Assembly (NCBI GenBank): GCA_949152475.1 | Contig: OX424561.1 | Coordinates: 20,144,481-20,208,480 of the forward strand | From: Terebella lapidaria | Taxonomy: Eukaryota; Annelida; Polychaeta; Terebellida; Terebellidae | DNA: 64,000 nt | Direction: 5' to 3' | Shown: piece by piece, positions 1-13,000 of the stretch | How the letters are laid out: every line of letters begins with the position of its first letter | Numbering within the stretch: position 1 is the first letter of the stretch | The notes under the pieces: generated by a model | What the model was told of the DNA's origin: nothing | The model's input: the letters and a program-made list of their open reading frames with translations, nothing else | Database searches by the model: none | Made by a program: the position numbers and the translations under genes

Positions 1-79
1 GTTGAACCATAGTATTCCCAGCTCGTCATCTGGGGTAAATTAATTGCACATCGAAACATTATAAATATGCACCATGTAT

Positions 80-2936
80 GTTGATCTCGAGGACAGCCAG
101 TGGACTGATGTTGCTGCAACCAAACGCATCAAGGCCTGATGCATCAATCTTCTTGGAACGATTGCCTCTCAGCAACTTGTTGTCAAACAAGATGGTAACC
201 TGCAAACATGATAAATCAGATGAAATATATTAACATATTTTACAATGAAAAACACACAAATTAATTTGCATTCCAATGAAAATCATTTGTGCATCACATC
301 ATATTGGCCATTTTTCGTTCACAACCAGTTCATAGGATTTTACTTACAATCATCACTTTTTCAAACTGAACAGTTTTTATTTCCACATGAACTATTGCGA
401 GTGATGACCAACAGCTCAAGATCAAGTTTACCTCTGGAATGGCATAGTGTCCAGCAATGACCAGTGCGGACAGGAAGTTGTCACGGCCGTCACTTCTCTG
501 CTCAAAGATCGGTATCTGCAGAATAACGAATACAGAATAAAAACAAAAAATAGTAGTACGACAACTTCACAGAATCAGTGAGCTCTCCAATTCCACTTGA
601 TCGGTATCTGCAGATTAACAAATATAGCATGATGTCTTACAGGGCTCTACAAGCACATGTACTAGGTAGAGAGATTGGAGCTTGAATTTCGCTTGAATGC
701 AATAGGTTTTGGGTTATCAAAATGTACAAATTTCACCTGAACTGGGAGCACACACCTGTGAGCCCGTCAGCACGACAGGTTTGCCGAGGTTCTCCAGCAT
801 GAAGGACAAGGCCGAGGCTGTGTACGCCATTGTGTCGGTGCCGTGGAGGATCACAAACCCGTCAAAACGGTGGTAATTCTCCTAAAATGCGAAAAAATCA
901 TAATTTCATGCCATGTCAACTTTTGAATAATAATTTGTGAATTTTACAAATAAATATCTTATGAATACATGTATTTATTCTATGAATATTTATTTGTGAA
1001 TTTTACAACGTATAAATTGGAAATTGCTCTATAGCTACATCTTATACGTGTCCTCACATATGATTACCAGTGTCTTACATGTATATCATTTGCCAGCCTT
1101 CCATAATCATCATATGTCATGTTGGAGGAATCCAGCAGGGGCTCATACTCATATATACAGTAGATGATACGTTTTCCTTCCTTCGACAGACTGGTAAAGA
1201 CATACAAGAGCAGTTAATGACATACCCGAATACTGGGTAACAAAGGCATGAGAGTGAGACCAGCAGTTCTACAGGGGTAATTAGGTAGTAGTATTCATCT
1301 GTAAACAGTTTCTGTAAATCTCTAAACAGTACAATATTCGGGGAACTCATATACTGAGTTCATTATGATTGATTGATTTGACTGTACATGTATCATGTTT
1401 ATTCAGGAACTAAAAATAATTTTTATAGTAATAAAATCTGCAAGAAAATTTGACGCAAATATCCTTGTTCATAGCATGATGACTTTTCCAAATAACCACA
1501 CTTACGGCAGCACGAGGGGTTGTTCAAACTCATGTTTGGAGTAGCGTAGAGCGTACGACGGGTCGTGGAACAGCGGTTGTTTTCTCAGTTCTGGCACCAG
1601 GAAGTTCGGCTCAGGTTTGTACACTAGGAACACAAGCGGGACGCAAATAAAATACATGTTATAATGTTGGTACTAAACCATTTTGATGACTCATTGATTA
1701 GCATAGTATATATGATGAACATCTTTTGTGAGGATACTTATAGAGATATCAGTAAAATGGAATTCAAATAATTCACACCATCATCTCACTGATCAAAATA
1801 CATGTATTGGAGATAAATATTCATGGTACATATATCATGTATATACCTGATCTAATGTCCTAGATACATACATGTAGCAGTATGAAAATATGTATCAATG
1901 AATAGCACAGAAACATTGTGTCCCATTTCAGAGAAAAAAAATTCATTGAACATTCATCCAAGTCACTGGTGCAAAGTAAATTATTCACAGCACATTTTAA
2001 CTTCACAAGTACAATAATATTTGCCACATCAAGTAAAAAAGATAATGGCTCTTGACTCAGTGAAGCCCACAATTTGGAAAGCGTGCAGGGTTCGAACAAA
2101 TCAATGGCTTGGTTTTCTATGGTGCAAAACACTGCAAAGGCCAATAACTATCAAAAAAATAACTATCAAAAATCAAATGGAGGCAAAAATCCACGAGAAA
2201 CAGTTTTCTGTTTAATGATGTTCAAATGAACAATTTAGATCAGTTTTGCAGTATTTACAAATGGGAACCATACAGTATCTCCCATATACAATATACAATA
2301 TGGGACAATATGACACTTTTTCCAGATATATGTCTCAGACAGATTGGATATAGCACAAGGAATCTCATCACTATGGTCATTTTTCATTCAAATATTGCTG
2401 GGGTAAAAGTATTTCTCTGCAAAATAGAAACAAAGCAGCCACGAAATTGTTGCATATTTGAGAATTTTTGGTAGCTAGAGGATTGTTGATTACATGTCAT
2501 GCATTCATTCCTACCGCGAACGACGCATAGAAGCACATAACTCTGGAATAACTGTACACACAATTAATGTTGCGTATTAATTAAATCACACATGAAAGGA
2601 ATACTTATTTCAGCTGATGTCCCTGGTGTTTGAAAAAGGAATATGTAATTACTAATTGAACTATTGGTTGAATTCGTGATAATCTGTAAACATAAACACA
2701 ATATGTATCCGTATCTTATTGGGATTCATTACTTTCATAAATCAACACTGAAACTCGAAGTAAGCAGGCTACTGACTATACGTACTGTATGGACCAATGT
2801 ATATGAACAACATTAATTTTGTCCTTATCGAAAAAGGTAACCTGTTACACTGTCATATTGCTACATATTTTACAACTACATATAATACTCCACAATATAC
2901 AATGTTGCTATATTATTGTTGTTGTTGTAGTTATAG

Positions 2937-2976
<40 letters not shown>

Positions 2977-5651
2977 GTCAGTGTTGTGAAAAATCTTCTA
3001 GATGCAGTTAATTCACCTCCAGAGAAGTCGGATCGCATTCCAATGGTTCCTCCGCTGTACAAAACCAGCACCACGGTTTCTTTCTCAGGATCATATTCGT
3101 CCGTTAATTCTATGCTGGGTCCACTAGTTTTCAGGATTTTAGGACAGTACGAAGGGTCAATTTGGGATTCCGTAGAAAAAGATCGCGAAGGGGCCGAAGA
3201 ATGTCGCGATCTCCTATCGTTTGCCGATTTATCCAAGGGGATCTCGAAGCAATCGTCGTCTTCCATGGTTCCTTGATCATGTGTACATTTGACTAGATCC
3301 GGTTTACACGGAAATACCGCTATTTGTCATGATAAACATGCTGAAGGTCACACGCGCGTTGACAGATCCAAAGCCACTATGGCGATTGCGTCATGTGCGA
3401 CTGTGTACATTTAGCACGACCTTTGACTTGACCTACTTAAGATTGGCCAATCACAGAGCTCGCCATGGAAGGCGTGGCAGTGGGGCTCGCTGCAGTGGCG
3501 ACATCTGTAAACAAGCGCGCGTGTGGGACGCTGCGGTTGACGATGTTCCCGCCAAAAACCGATAGACGGGACAGAGATGCAGGTGCCCGCAACAGGTGCC
3601 CGAGAGGACATTCTTGACCTTCGTGAGTGCAACGTGCGCATTATCCACGGTGAACAAGTATCGGAAGTCACAGGTTACTGCGTATGAATGGAATGTAGGT
3701 TAGTTAGATGGGGTTGAATTGCCTACATAGGCCTATGTAGGCCAATACTGTAAGCAAAGGCCGTACGTGTGGCGGACATGTAAGTCCTCTGACGTCTCCA
3801 GTATCACAGTGGTATCGTCATGTGTCAGTTAATTGTTTTCTATGAAGTGTTCAAGTGTCTGCTTACATGTAGCTCGAACATTATTTATATTTTCTGATGT
3901 TATTGATTAGATTTAACATCCTCGCACACTGCACTATACAAGGTCAAAGTACCTGTATATTGAATATAGGCCTACTGGAGCATCATAATACAATTTATCA
4001 ATGCTGGCCTTGTTTGGAACTACGATAGCGTTGTATCTCGACGGAGTGTGAATGTTATTCAACTCGACTGAATGGCCCAAATAGGTTATGATGCCCCTCC
4101 ATATTCTTCCACTAAAACATACATAGGCCATCTGATTCGTACGTACCTTTTCAATCGTTATTGAAAGTATATAAAACAACGAGCACCCGGCCTGAAATAC
4201 ATGTACATGTACCTGAGCCACCTTAGGCCTAAACACGATTGAGATATTCACAATTTAGATTCTACACATCGAAATCAGCTGACATAGAAATACCCAGATA
4301 ATTGAGTAGGGCCCATGTAATATTATACACCCAACCCGAATGTTTTAATCACAGTATTACATGTACATGTATATAATATCTGGAAACCAAGTGACTGATG
4401 AAGCCTACGGTAGCTCATCATTACAATTTTAGCCAGTTTGTAGACATCAATAACAAATATAATAGAAATGCACGGTCGCAGCACAAATTATTTTGTGATA
4501 TATAATTATTTATTTCAAACACCCATGCTAACAGACACATATAACATACTCACACAAACGATGACTTTCCAAGTTGATAACATATTATTATACTTTTATG
4601 AACACACACTCAACCCCACTATATAGGCATCTCATTTCCAAATTACCTAACGTCATCCAGATACTGACCTCCAGATGTACATCTCATGCCGATCGTTCCG
4701 CCACAATACAGGACCAGGATCTTAACGCCCGTGAATCCGGAGTCAATGCTGGAGAACCGCCTCGTGCTCCTGAGAGATTTGGCGTGAGTCTTTAGCGTAT
4801 CATCAGCGTTGTACTCGTCAATTTCTTCTATATTCTCCGTCAAGTCATCCTCGCTATTATGACTGTTGATGAAGTTCCTCTGCACGAACTCGTTCACTCT
4901 GTCCCCGAACTCAAACTCCACGTGATTTTCGTTTGTTTCTTTCACGCTGTGATTGTTATGGCGTTTGACGATAAGTGGCGAGTTCAATGACTGATCACCG
5001 TTCGTAGATATAGATTCACAAACCCTATTCAATCCTTGCCCAGGAATACAATCCCCATTGTTGGGAGCCGCTGCCCCAGGGTTCCCATCGGACTCCGTCG
5101 ACTCGCCTTCATCCGCTCCCCCCGCGACCTGGAAGGTGGCTACACCCGGACTACCCAAGTCCGCCGCTGGTACCAGGTCAGGGGGTGAGTCTCCACCTTG
5201 GCGATCGACTTCCCTCAAAAACGCGTTGAAACTTGGCACGCTCTGCACGGGAAATGAATTAACTTAAATTTGAAGTCAAACTCTGCACGTGGATTATGAA
5301 AGCCACTCGATGCAGGCTTCCACTTCTAAATTACACCAACTATATACTCCAAAAGATGCTGAACCCTTTTATTAATAAGAGTTATGATACATAATACAGA
5401 TGTATTCCAATCGAAAAAGGCAAACTCGAAGAATTGTTCTAAATCGAACCTACAACCAAAAATCTTACCTGTAGGGACCTGGAGGACTGCCCGTCGAAAC
5501 ATTTCCTGAGACTGTGCTCCAGCCAGGTCTGTGAGGGGGACCTGCTGGGCTTGTATCCCGGGGCCCCGGCGTCATCCGTCTCCGAGGAATTCATCGTCTC
5601 ATCGGAGGTACTGCTGCGGCTAATGCCGTCACTGCCTTCCTCCCCTAACAT
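80..5651 (-). CDS. ASPG: ASPG-type cytosolic L-asparaginase (multi-exon, 3' part outside window)
   Basis: This gene encodes a type I/cytosolic L-asparaginase (asparagine to aspartate plus ammonia) of the animal ASPG, or 60-kDa lysophospholipase, family. Shared exons read on the minus strand are 1623-1506, 1190-1079, 881-756, 515-432 and 199 to about 80, with GT-AG borders and matching phases. Two alternative 5' parts join the exon at 1623: exons 5651-5469 plus 5242-4669, or a single exon 3266-3017. Visible family signatures are GGTIGMR (first catalytic Thr), [19 protein letters not shown] (second catalytic Thr-Asp), [21 protein letters not shown] and [10 protein letters not shown]. Order and spacing follow the vertebrate protein. 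The rest of the asparaginase domain and any ankyrin tail would lie left of position 1. The end at about 80 is a guess because no strong donor is seen there. Confidence 0.9.
2914..2976. repeat. TTG/CAA trinucleotide repeat in ASPG intron
   Basis: About 60 bases of nearly pure (TTG)n lie some 40 bases inside the intron that follows exon 3266-3017. On the gene strand this reads CAA, but it lies beyond the donor, so it is not expected to encode glutamine. Confidence 0.85.
3017..3266 (-). CDS. ASPG: ASPG alternative first coding exon (short N-terminus)
   Basis: An ATG at 3266 opens an 83-codon exon that ends at a GGAG/GTGAAT donor, leaving phase 1. It encodes a Ser/Asp-rich leader followed by [19 protein letters not shown], which contains the catalytic nucleophile segment. 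Because it ends in the same phase and at the same SGG position as exon 5242-4669, it can replace that exon in front of the shared exon at 1623. The ATG lies just downstream of a GC-rich, CCAAT-containing stretch, which suggests its own promoter. It is one of two copies of the catalytic first exon in this gene. Confidence 0.8.
3330..3680. promoter_or_regulatory. GC-rich probable promoter of the short ASPG transcript
   Basis: This is a locally GC- and CpG-rich stretch in otherwise AT-rich DNA, just upstream of the ATG at 3266. It contains GATTGGCCAATCAC, a palindromic pair of CCAAT boxes (about 3444-3457). The plus-strand ORFs here are short and unconvincing, so a promoter, possibly bidirectional, is the simplest reading. 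Confidence 0.4.
4669..5651 (-). CDS. ASPG: ASPG alternative 5' exons (long N-terminal extension)
   Basis: Exon 5651-5469 is 61 codons from an ATG and ends at a CAG/GTAAGA donor in phase 0. Exon 5242-4669 follows a GTGCAG acceptor and ends at GAG/GTCAGT in phase 1. Together they give about 252 residues: a long, acidic, Ser/Pro-rich and probably disordered extension, then [18 protein letters not shown]. Vertebrate ASPG starts almost directly at the GGTIGM segment, so this extension is additional. The Cys in YCGGTIGM replaces the Ser of the other copy. It could also be the remnant of a tandemly duplicated gene front, but the matching splice phase favours alternative use. Confidence 0.7.
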
Positions 5652-5699
5652 TTATGAGGCGATCGTTGTTTCTGTTCATCGGATTTGGTAGCGAGCCAA

Positions 5700-8400
5700 G
5701 GTCTCGGTGAGGTGCTGCCGTATTCCACTGATTGTATATATTGATAAAATTCGCAATTTCTAAGAATGAATAGAGGTAAATTCTAATAAATATGTTCATC
5801 ATATACACGTCAAATCATGTATGGGCAGTTCATTAAGCGGTGGAACCAGGCCATGGCATAGAGTTACTTTTGTCCCTTTGATCGCAATTATCTTCTCTTT
5901 TTTTCATTCAGTTCTAAAGCTCTGTTTTCTGCACTATGCCCATACATGTATAATTCATCAAATTTCAGAATGCGCACCGATTTTAACAGATCAAAATAGG
6001 CCTACAGTTGATATCACTTTTCGCATACGTGTACAACACTTAGCGTGTATATATATATCCTACATAAAGGTGAAGGCATGTATACATGTATGTGTAGGCC
6101 TAAAGACTGCATGTGCCTGAGAAAACACAACACTGAATAACATCCAACATCCATTGCACGAATTGTCGACAGATGTCACACATCGATTCAAAGCCACTGC
6201 AACCAAGTCAAAATGCAGCCCAGTGCATGTGCATGTATGCGTCTGCGATTTCGTCATGCAACTGTAAACTTTACCCGCCGAAAAAGGATGATGAAATCGG
6301 TATTTGAAATGTTTGACCCCCTTCGGTGTGTTTCAGAGCAGATTCCCTGCTCTACCAGCTGGGCACGTGCTTTGTTGCCGTGGTTACGTTTGGTTGATAA
6401 GTCTGCTCCCCACCACACAAGAAGTTTCCCCGACTTTTGTGGAAATCTCAATCCTCTTAATATAATAATGTCATTGCTGAATGTGTAACGTTGGAAGTAG
6501 GCCTACAGAATGGAACATAGGCCTGGAATAGAACATACAAGTGGGCTTGGGCACTAATGAATGAAATCAAATTTTGAAGGAAACAATGTATTTGTTCGCT
6601 CTTGGTGACAAGGATTTGTGAGTTTGGATACAAGTAATTTACATGTAGATATAGACATCTCAACAAATGCCATAATCAAGATATGGATGTGTACGTAAAA
6701 CCTGAACATTTCGTGTCGTTTTGGCATATGTCACGTGAAAAATAACTTAATTCTTCAACAACAATTAATAAACATACAAGACCTACATGTATAGATCTAC
6801 AATGTACCTACCAAATAAAGGATCACGTGTGCAACAATTATAATATATATTTGATCTGTATGTAGATATACTTATTATGTAACAAACTGTAAAATCATGC
6901 TCATATTGTGTGACACAAATACATTTAGCTCGCTGCGAGTAAAAAGCATGGACCTGAAGTTATTTATGGAAAAATAAAATATATTTTGCAGTCGAAACGT
7001 TGAGATGTGACTCTATATGCATGTGCGTGTACACTCATGCAATTCAATGTTAATATACATGGACATGTATATTTTCCGAAAAAAATTCCGCCATATAATA
7101 TTTTACTGGTACATGAATTTGAATGAAATATATCGTTCATGTACATCTCAGTTTGGGGGTACAAGTCTAGATTCATCGGGCAGACTTATGTTTCATTATG
7201 AACTCTGCTGTAGCTGTTATGTATCATATAATGACCGAGTACATGTATTTGTCAAAAATACACAAATATACCCAAGAGTATGTTATGATATTGAATGTGT
7301 GTGTGTCAAGCAGAATTTACGTGAAAGTGGTGACCTTCAAACATGATTCCATGATAATAAAACGATGTGCCCCCAAAAAGATTCAATACGAATCATGTGG
7401 GTCGCTCAGTGCAGAATAAATATATGTATAGTATAATATATTATATTTAGGCCTATATATATTTTTATCGATTTATGATGAAAGATTCACGTTTTGGTTT
7501 TGATTTGAGAAAGGCTTCCTAACCAAGGTTGGGCTATGCACGTTTTTCTCTTTAAATAGTAGTAAATTGGTCGTTTTTTCATCATAGTTGTGGCGTTGTT
7601 TTTAATGAAAACCCTGTAATGAGTTTTTTTTCTGAAAAAGACCGTGACCGAGTTTTGCGATGAGGGTGTAGCGTTGTAATCATATACATGTACATGTTCA
7701 GGTATGTGTGACCATAATTGGGGTACAGTAGGTCTATTTATACGTGTATACTACATGTATATTGCGAAATACCAAAGTAACACATTAATATCACACAAAC
7801 TATTGAAAGCGCCTATATCGAAACACTGATAGTGAGTTGAAAACAATGATAAATCATTATATTTGCTCAGTTGTTCGTATCGCCGGGATTTTATATAGTA
7901 ATTTATATGAAAGGGAGATAATACATGTAGTATGGGCGAGTATTTCGGATAGGGTAATTTCCCAAATGTTGCGCGGAGTACATGTGCCCGTTTGAGTACA
8001 TTTTATAGTGTGATTTATATTACTATGCATTTAATATATTTCAGTAAATCACAAGAAATGCCGAAGATACCAACTTCAGTGAACGTTAGAATTTTACAAA
8101 ATAGCCATCTTAATCACAACAGTTCCCGTTTGACATATGAAAACACGACACTCATGGTCATCTGAATTGAGGTCGAAGGTCACCAAGAGCGGTCCTTACG
8201 TTAATAATACAAACATGCCCTATCGTGAAGATTTCAGTGCCAATGGGAAATTTACAATGTTTTGTGTTTACAATTCTTTGTTTTATTCTGAGTGCATGTT
8301 ATTCTGTAAGTTATTCTGTGAGTTATTCTGAGTGGTTATCAAAAGATGTAGTGTAAATTACTTCCTGTAGGTTCATCATACATGTACTTACAATAAATAA
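5700..8400. other. Intergenic stretch without recognised genes
   Basis: AT-rich DNA with many TACATGTA and TAGGCCTA oligomers. Short ORFs here show no family signature or splice context I recognise. It lies upstream of the ASPG 5' exons. Confidence 0.5.
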
Positions 8401-8417
8401 TATAATTTTTTTTATAG

Positions 8418-8564
8418 ACCTATTATCATACAGATCTATCTTTGAGCTACAACACTCGAGTTCCTCTAACTGACGTCAACTGTCATAAACACGGAACAGC
8501 CTGCTACAGTTCTGTGACTAACGCCACGGGGTGTCAATGCTGCTGGATCTCCTCGGGTCCCTGA
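8418..8564 (+). CDS. Possible terminal exon of an unknown Cys-rich protein
   Basis: After a pyrimidine-rich acceptor-like tract ending in TATAG at 8417, one frame stays open for 48 codons to a TGA at 8562-8564. The C-terminal part is cysteine-rich with six Cys (NCHKHGTACY, then GCQCCW) and one N-x-T sequon, as in the end of a secreted or extracellular protein. Upstream partners are not recognised; an ORF at 8137-8331 is the only nearby candidate. I do not recognise the family. It could be a chance open frame. Confidence 0.25.
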   Translation, partial: TYYHTDLSLSYNTRVPLTDVNCHKHGTACYSSVTNATGCQCCWISSGP

Positions 8565-10058
8565 AAAGAGTAGCAATTGTTTTCGAACTACAGGTATATT
8601 TATATTAATATTTTATAATCCGTTGTACTGAACTCAATTTACCAAATAAAAACCGTACTTATCATTATTTTATTCTCATAAAATGTCAGTTTCCATTAAT
8701 GATTGCGCAACGTAACTATATTTTACCGTTGTAATTTTTGTTGATGGCACCGAAAATTTACACTGCAGCCAATATGATGTACGTATGCATGGTCACTGAA
8801 TGAGATTTCAAACTTGTGTAATTGTATGTACATGTACATGTATCTGATAACGAATTAAACATGCAGATGTTTTGGAGGACTTGAAGTGGGCCAACCCGCC
8901 CACTTGAACATCGGCCCAGTAGATTGTGCTATACGTGCAATAAGAGAACAATTCAAAGTTGATTTTAAAAAATGCAGACCCAGTTGAACTTTGACTCTGT
9001 GGACAATTTTCAAAATTTTTTTAGTATACTTGGTGTTCGTTATTTGAGGACATGTATGGCAGAGGGGCTCAAGAACTTGTAATTGATAGCCACGTTACCT
9101 AACTGCAGTTGACTTGCACATGTTCTGTCATAACGTTCATTACAATCTCAGTGAATGATGTCAACGTCAAGTTTTACATACTGCCTGGTATCATTTGACG
9201 AATATTTATGTAAGAAATTTGATTTTGAATCTCAAGGTGAATGTGGAATATCAGTGTATCTGCTGCAAAGTACATCTCGTCAAACACTAACTCTAGTACC
9301 TTTGATAGCATTATAAAGAATTATCAATGAACTGCATTATGAGAAACATTGATTTGAAAAGCACTGTAGTGAGCAGTGATTCGTTACTGTACAACTTAAT
9401 TTATTTTAATACATCACTGTTCATGTATTCAAACCTGTTGATATTGGCACACATCACAGATCAAAAACCATCATAACGTTCAGACGTTTATTCATACATA
9501 CATTAATCAACGTATTGATCAGGAAATACTAGTATTAATACACTGCACCCCTAAAGACAAGGTTCAGCAGCGAACATTGCAATAAGTCCACTTAATACCA
9601 AGCATCTTATGTTCTTTAGCACATACTCAATCATAATAGGTCAATAATCTTGAGACTATCACAGTTGAACATTTGATATTTTCATTATTTTGACATTTCT
9701 TTAATAGTTGAATATGATCTCAGAGTGAAACTTTTGTCAACCAAAAATTTCAAGTCCAATCCCAGCCCATTCAGATCGTGAAGTTCATCGGACTAAGAGC
9801 TGACATGAATAAATGCAAATATGAGTGGTCATGCTGATTTTTAGTCATGCATGCACATGTCATAATTGAGAAAATAAGTTCGATTTAAACGCAAAACATG
9901 AAGTGTACATCTGAGCAGTCGATGCATGTGTGTTCCTTAACAACAGAAATAGTTTTTCAAACTCAAGATAAAATATAGCTGGGATTCAAGAACAAAACAA
10001 TATGAACAAACTGTTCAGAATAGGTCGAACACCAATAATTCAATGCCAATGACAGAGT
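8565..10058. other. Intergenic / RTRAF 3' untranslated region
   Basis: No coding signal is seen here. On the minus strand an AATAAA (plus TTTATT at 9487-9492) lies about 570 bases downstream of the RTRAF stop and is a plausible polyadenylation signal for it. Confidence 0.45.
9487..9492 (-). terminator. Candidate polyadenylation signal for RTRAF
   Basis: AATAAA on the minus strand, downstream of the RTRAF stop codon at 10059. No other better-placed signal was noticed. Confidence 0.35.
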
Positions 10059-13000
10059 TCATCCCCTGCCGACTTTGCCGAGTTTAGTGTCTGTTTTGGG
10101 GTTTGCCGTCATGCCCTGCACTTGTACGACAGCTTGGTTCACACCGTCCTGTAACTCTCTCAACTCTTGGATGTGTAAAAGCCGTAGTATCTTGGCTGCT
10201 TCCGCTGTGATGTAATCTGCAATGGTAGGAGAAAAGACAGTGTCAACTTCACAGATATCCAACTCTGTGTTGTATTTATTAGTATTGTGAATGAACAGTA
10301 CCTGATGTGTCAAAACCCAGTGGAATATTCTCTGTTGTTGAAGAGGTCGCTGGCTGTAACAAAATCTTTAGCATGACTGAACCAAACAAGTATTTTTTCA
10401 TCTACTGTATGTGAGCACATCAAATTTTTTTTTTGAATTTATAATCAGGTACCAGTCTTTGTGCGTTGTGAACTCACCTTGATGCCTTCTTGTTTTAATC
10501 TCTCCAAAGCTTCTTTTGATAATTTTTCTTTGACTAAAAGACAGATGGCCTAAAAACAAAAATTTCAACTGTAATCAGGATCACTGAAAATTGCCCTGAT
10601 GAACAAGAAAGCACATTAGGAAAGAACATCGGCTTCGTATTAAAAAGTATTTATTTAACGTGAACATACTTTGAGCTGAGTGAGATGATCCGGGTGAGGA
10701 GGAATTTGTAACATTGTCGCTATTGAGGTCACACCTGCCTTGAAATCTGGGTCATTGACTGCAAGAAACACAAAAAACAAAATTTGATGAATGGAGTGTT
10801 CTGAATGATGACAATAAATGTCCCTGTCCCAGATATGATAATTAAGCTGCTGAATGTTACTATAGAACACTTTACATGGTAGGCTAATATACTTACAATC
10901 TAAATTGTCCATTGGATTTGAAGACTTCTTCACCACACTGCTTGTTGCATTTGGTGCTCTGGCATTCTTAAACTTTTCAACTAGAACAGACATTAGGTAC
11001 TCCTGACGCTAGCATCACACCTACTCAATTAATCACATGTTGTATTCAATGCAATTTGTCTGAATACCTGAATATTTCCATCCACAAATACATTTGTTAC
11101 AGAAGTGTGTCAAAGAGCCTCTCACCATTATCTCCGTATTCCAGTCGGACGGCATACCCGAGCACCCAGTCGAGTACCCCCGTCCTCTCCGTCAGGTCTA
11201 CAGGACAGTTCAGGGCCTCCAGGTACTACAAGAATATAACCATTATGGTTAGAATATAAGCAGATTGATGGAATTACCCCGAATATTTGTATGATATTAC
11301 ATATACATGTATGACACTCAAAAATACATTTTGAATCTGAATGAACATATGAAAATCTTTGAATCACATTTAAAAACAAGGATCCACAATTGAACATTGA
11401 ACACGTAAACTGAATTTCTCGACACCGAAGGCTACCTTTTTGAAGTGTTCGGGCCAGCCTGTACTACAGACATCCCTGAGACCGGCACGGTCCTCGATCT
11501 TGTAGTGTCGGATCTTCTGGTCCTCCAGCCACACCACTAAGTTACGGTACTCCCCCTCCTCTGGATAATTTATATGTGAACATTGCTTCAAAAATATACA
11601 CACGCACAGTTGTGAGTTGGGCCTAACAATCCCCACTGTAACAAGCTACTAAAAGCCTGCTTTAATAAATTATGATGTATAATGAATGGCCTAGGTTTGT
11701 GTAGTTATTTCAAGGCATTCTCGTGAAATAGTTCCCGCTACATTATGACTCAGGGCTTGATATTAATGACTTCCAGATTGCTCAGGGCAAGTAAAAATAG
11801 CGTTCGGACAAGTCCTTTCTTCATCCAGTTGCCCGATGGGGCAAGTGAGAGTTTTGTGCTTAAATCTCCTTGCAGGAAGCATACACCAATTTGTCATGCC
11901 TGGTTGTGCGATTGACGGTGTAACTGTATGGGTCGCAAGTGTAATTGACCCAGTGGGGCCAGCTTCTCCTGGAGAGGAGACTGCCATACTCTGTTGGTTT
12001 GCAGAACCTGATTGAATAGACCTTCTGACAGCGCGCATCCGGCGCATTTATTAATTATTGTTTATACTGTGGAGTCTATATGGACAATATCAGTTGATTT
12101 ACTACTTAAAGGGTATATATCACGAAAAAATGACATCAGCTTATTTGAAGCTACTTGTGGAGCTGAATAGAACAGTCTTTACAGAATGTTGATATCTCGA
12201 TTTGTTAAAAAGTTATAGCTATTTTTATACTGAAAATCCGGCAAATTTCTCAAGATAGTCTTGAAAAATCTGTCAGCTAATTAGTATGCAAATGAGATGT
12301 GTGACGTCATTGACAGCTTGCTTTTTAATTAGGCGATTTAACATGTCACAATTAAGCATTTAAGCTCATATTTGGTCATCAAAACTCATCAGATATATCG
12401 TTCAGTAGGAATAGTCAGTGAGTGCATATCAATTTTGGTTGCCATGGCAACCAATGAGCTGATTCGGCCCTTAGCAACCAGGTTGCTAAGGCTGGTATTC
12501 AAGTTAAAACACAATATGAAAGTATCAAACCAATTTAAACTAGACGTCAAGGCCTGAAGATGCCTTGGGGCATTTCGTGTGAGTTCCATTCCTACCTAAC
12601 ATTTACCTAAGAGACCGCGTCTAGAACCATAATGACTCTGAATCTGTCCGTGGTCAAAGTTTAAGTGACATACCCCGTCCTTAGGCATCGTTGCGTTTCG
12701 CTCTACGACAGACCGTTTCTGAGATATGGCAAACAGGAAGTGCTGAGTCGGCAAAAAAAATTTGACACCAGAAGTCGTCTCGACGCAAGATACCCTTTAG
12801 ACTAGTTAGTCTAGTGCCAGGAGGCCGGAATTGAGCTCCGTTTCGCTCTACGACGCACCATTTCCGAGATACGGCCAAACAGGAAGTGCGGAGTCGGCGA
12901 AAATAAATTCGACACTAGGGGTCGTCTCGACCGAAAATACCCACTAGACTAGTTTGTCTAGTGCCATAAGGCCGGAATTGAGCTCCGTTTCGCTCTACGA

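Noticed and set aside
2931-3266. Apparent poly-glutamine tail in the ASPG exon frame
   Set aside because: The CAA run lies beyond the GTGAAT donor at 3016-3015 and the frame has to leave there to reach the conserved exon at 1623; the repeat is intronic.
2797-3276. 159-codon plus-strand ORF with a poly-cysteine run
   Set aside because: It is the antisense of an ASPG exon plus the TTG repeat.
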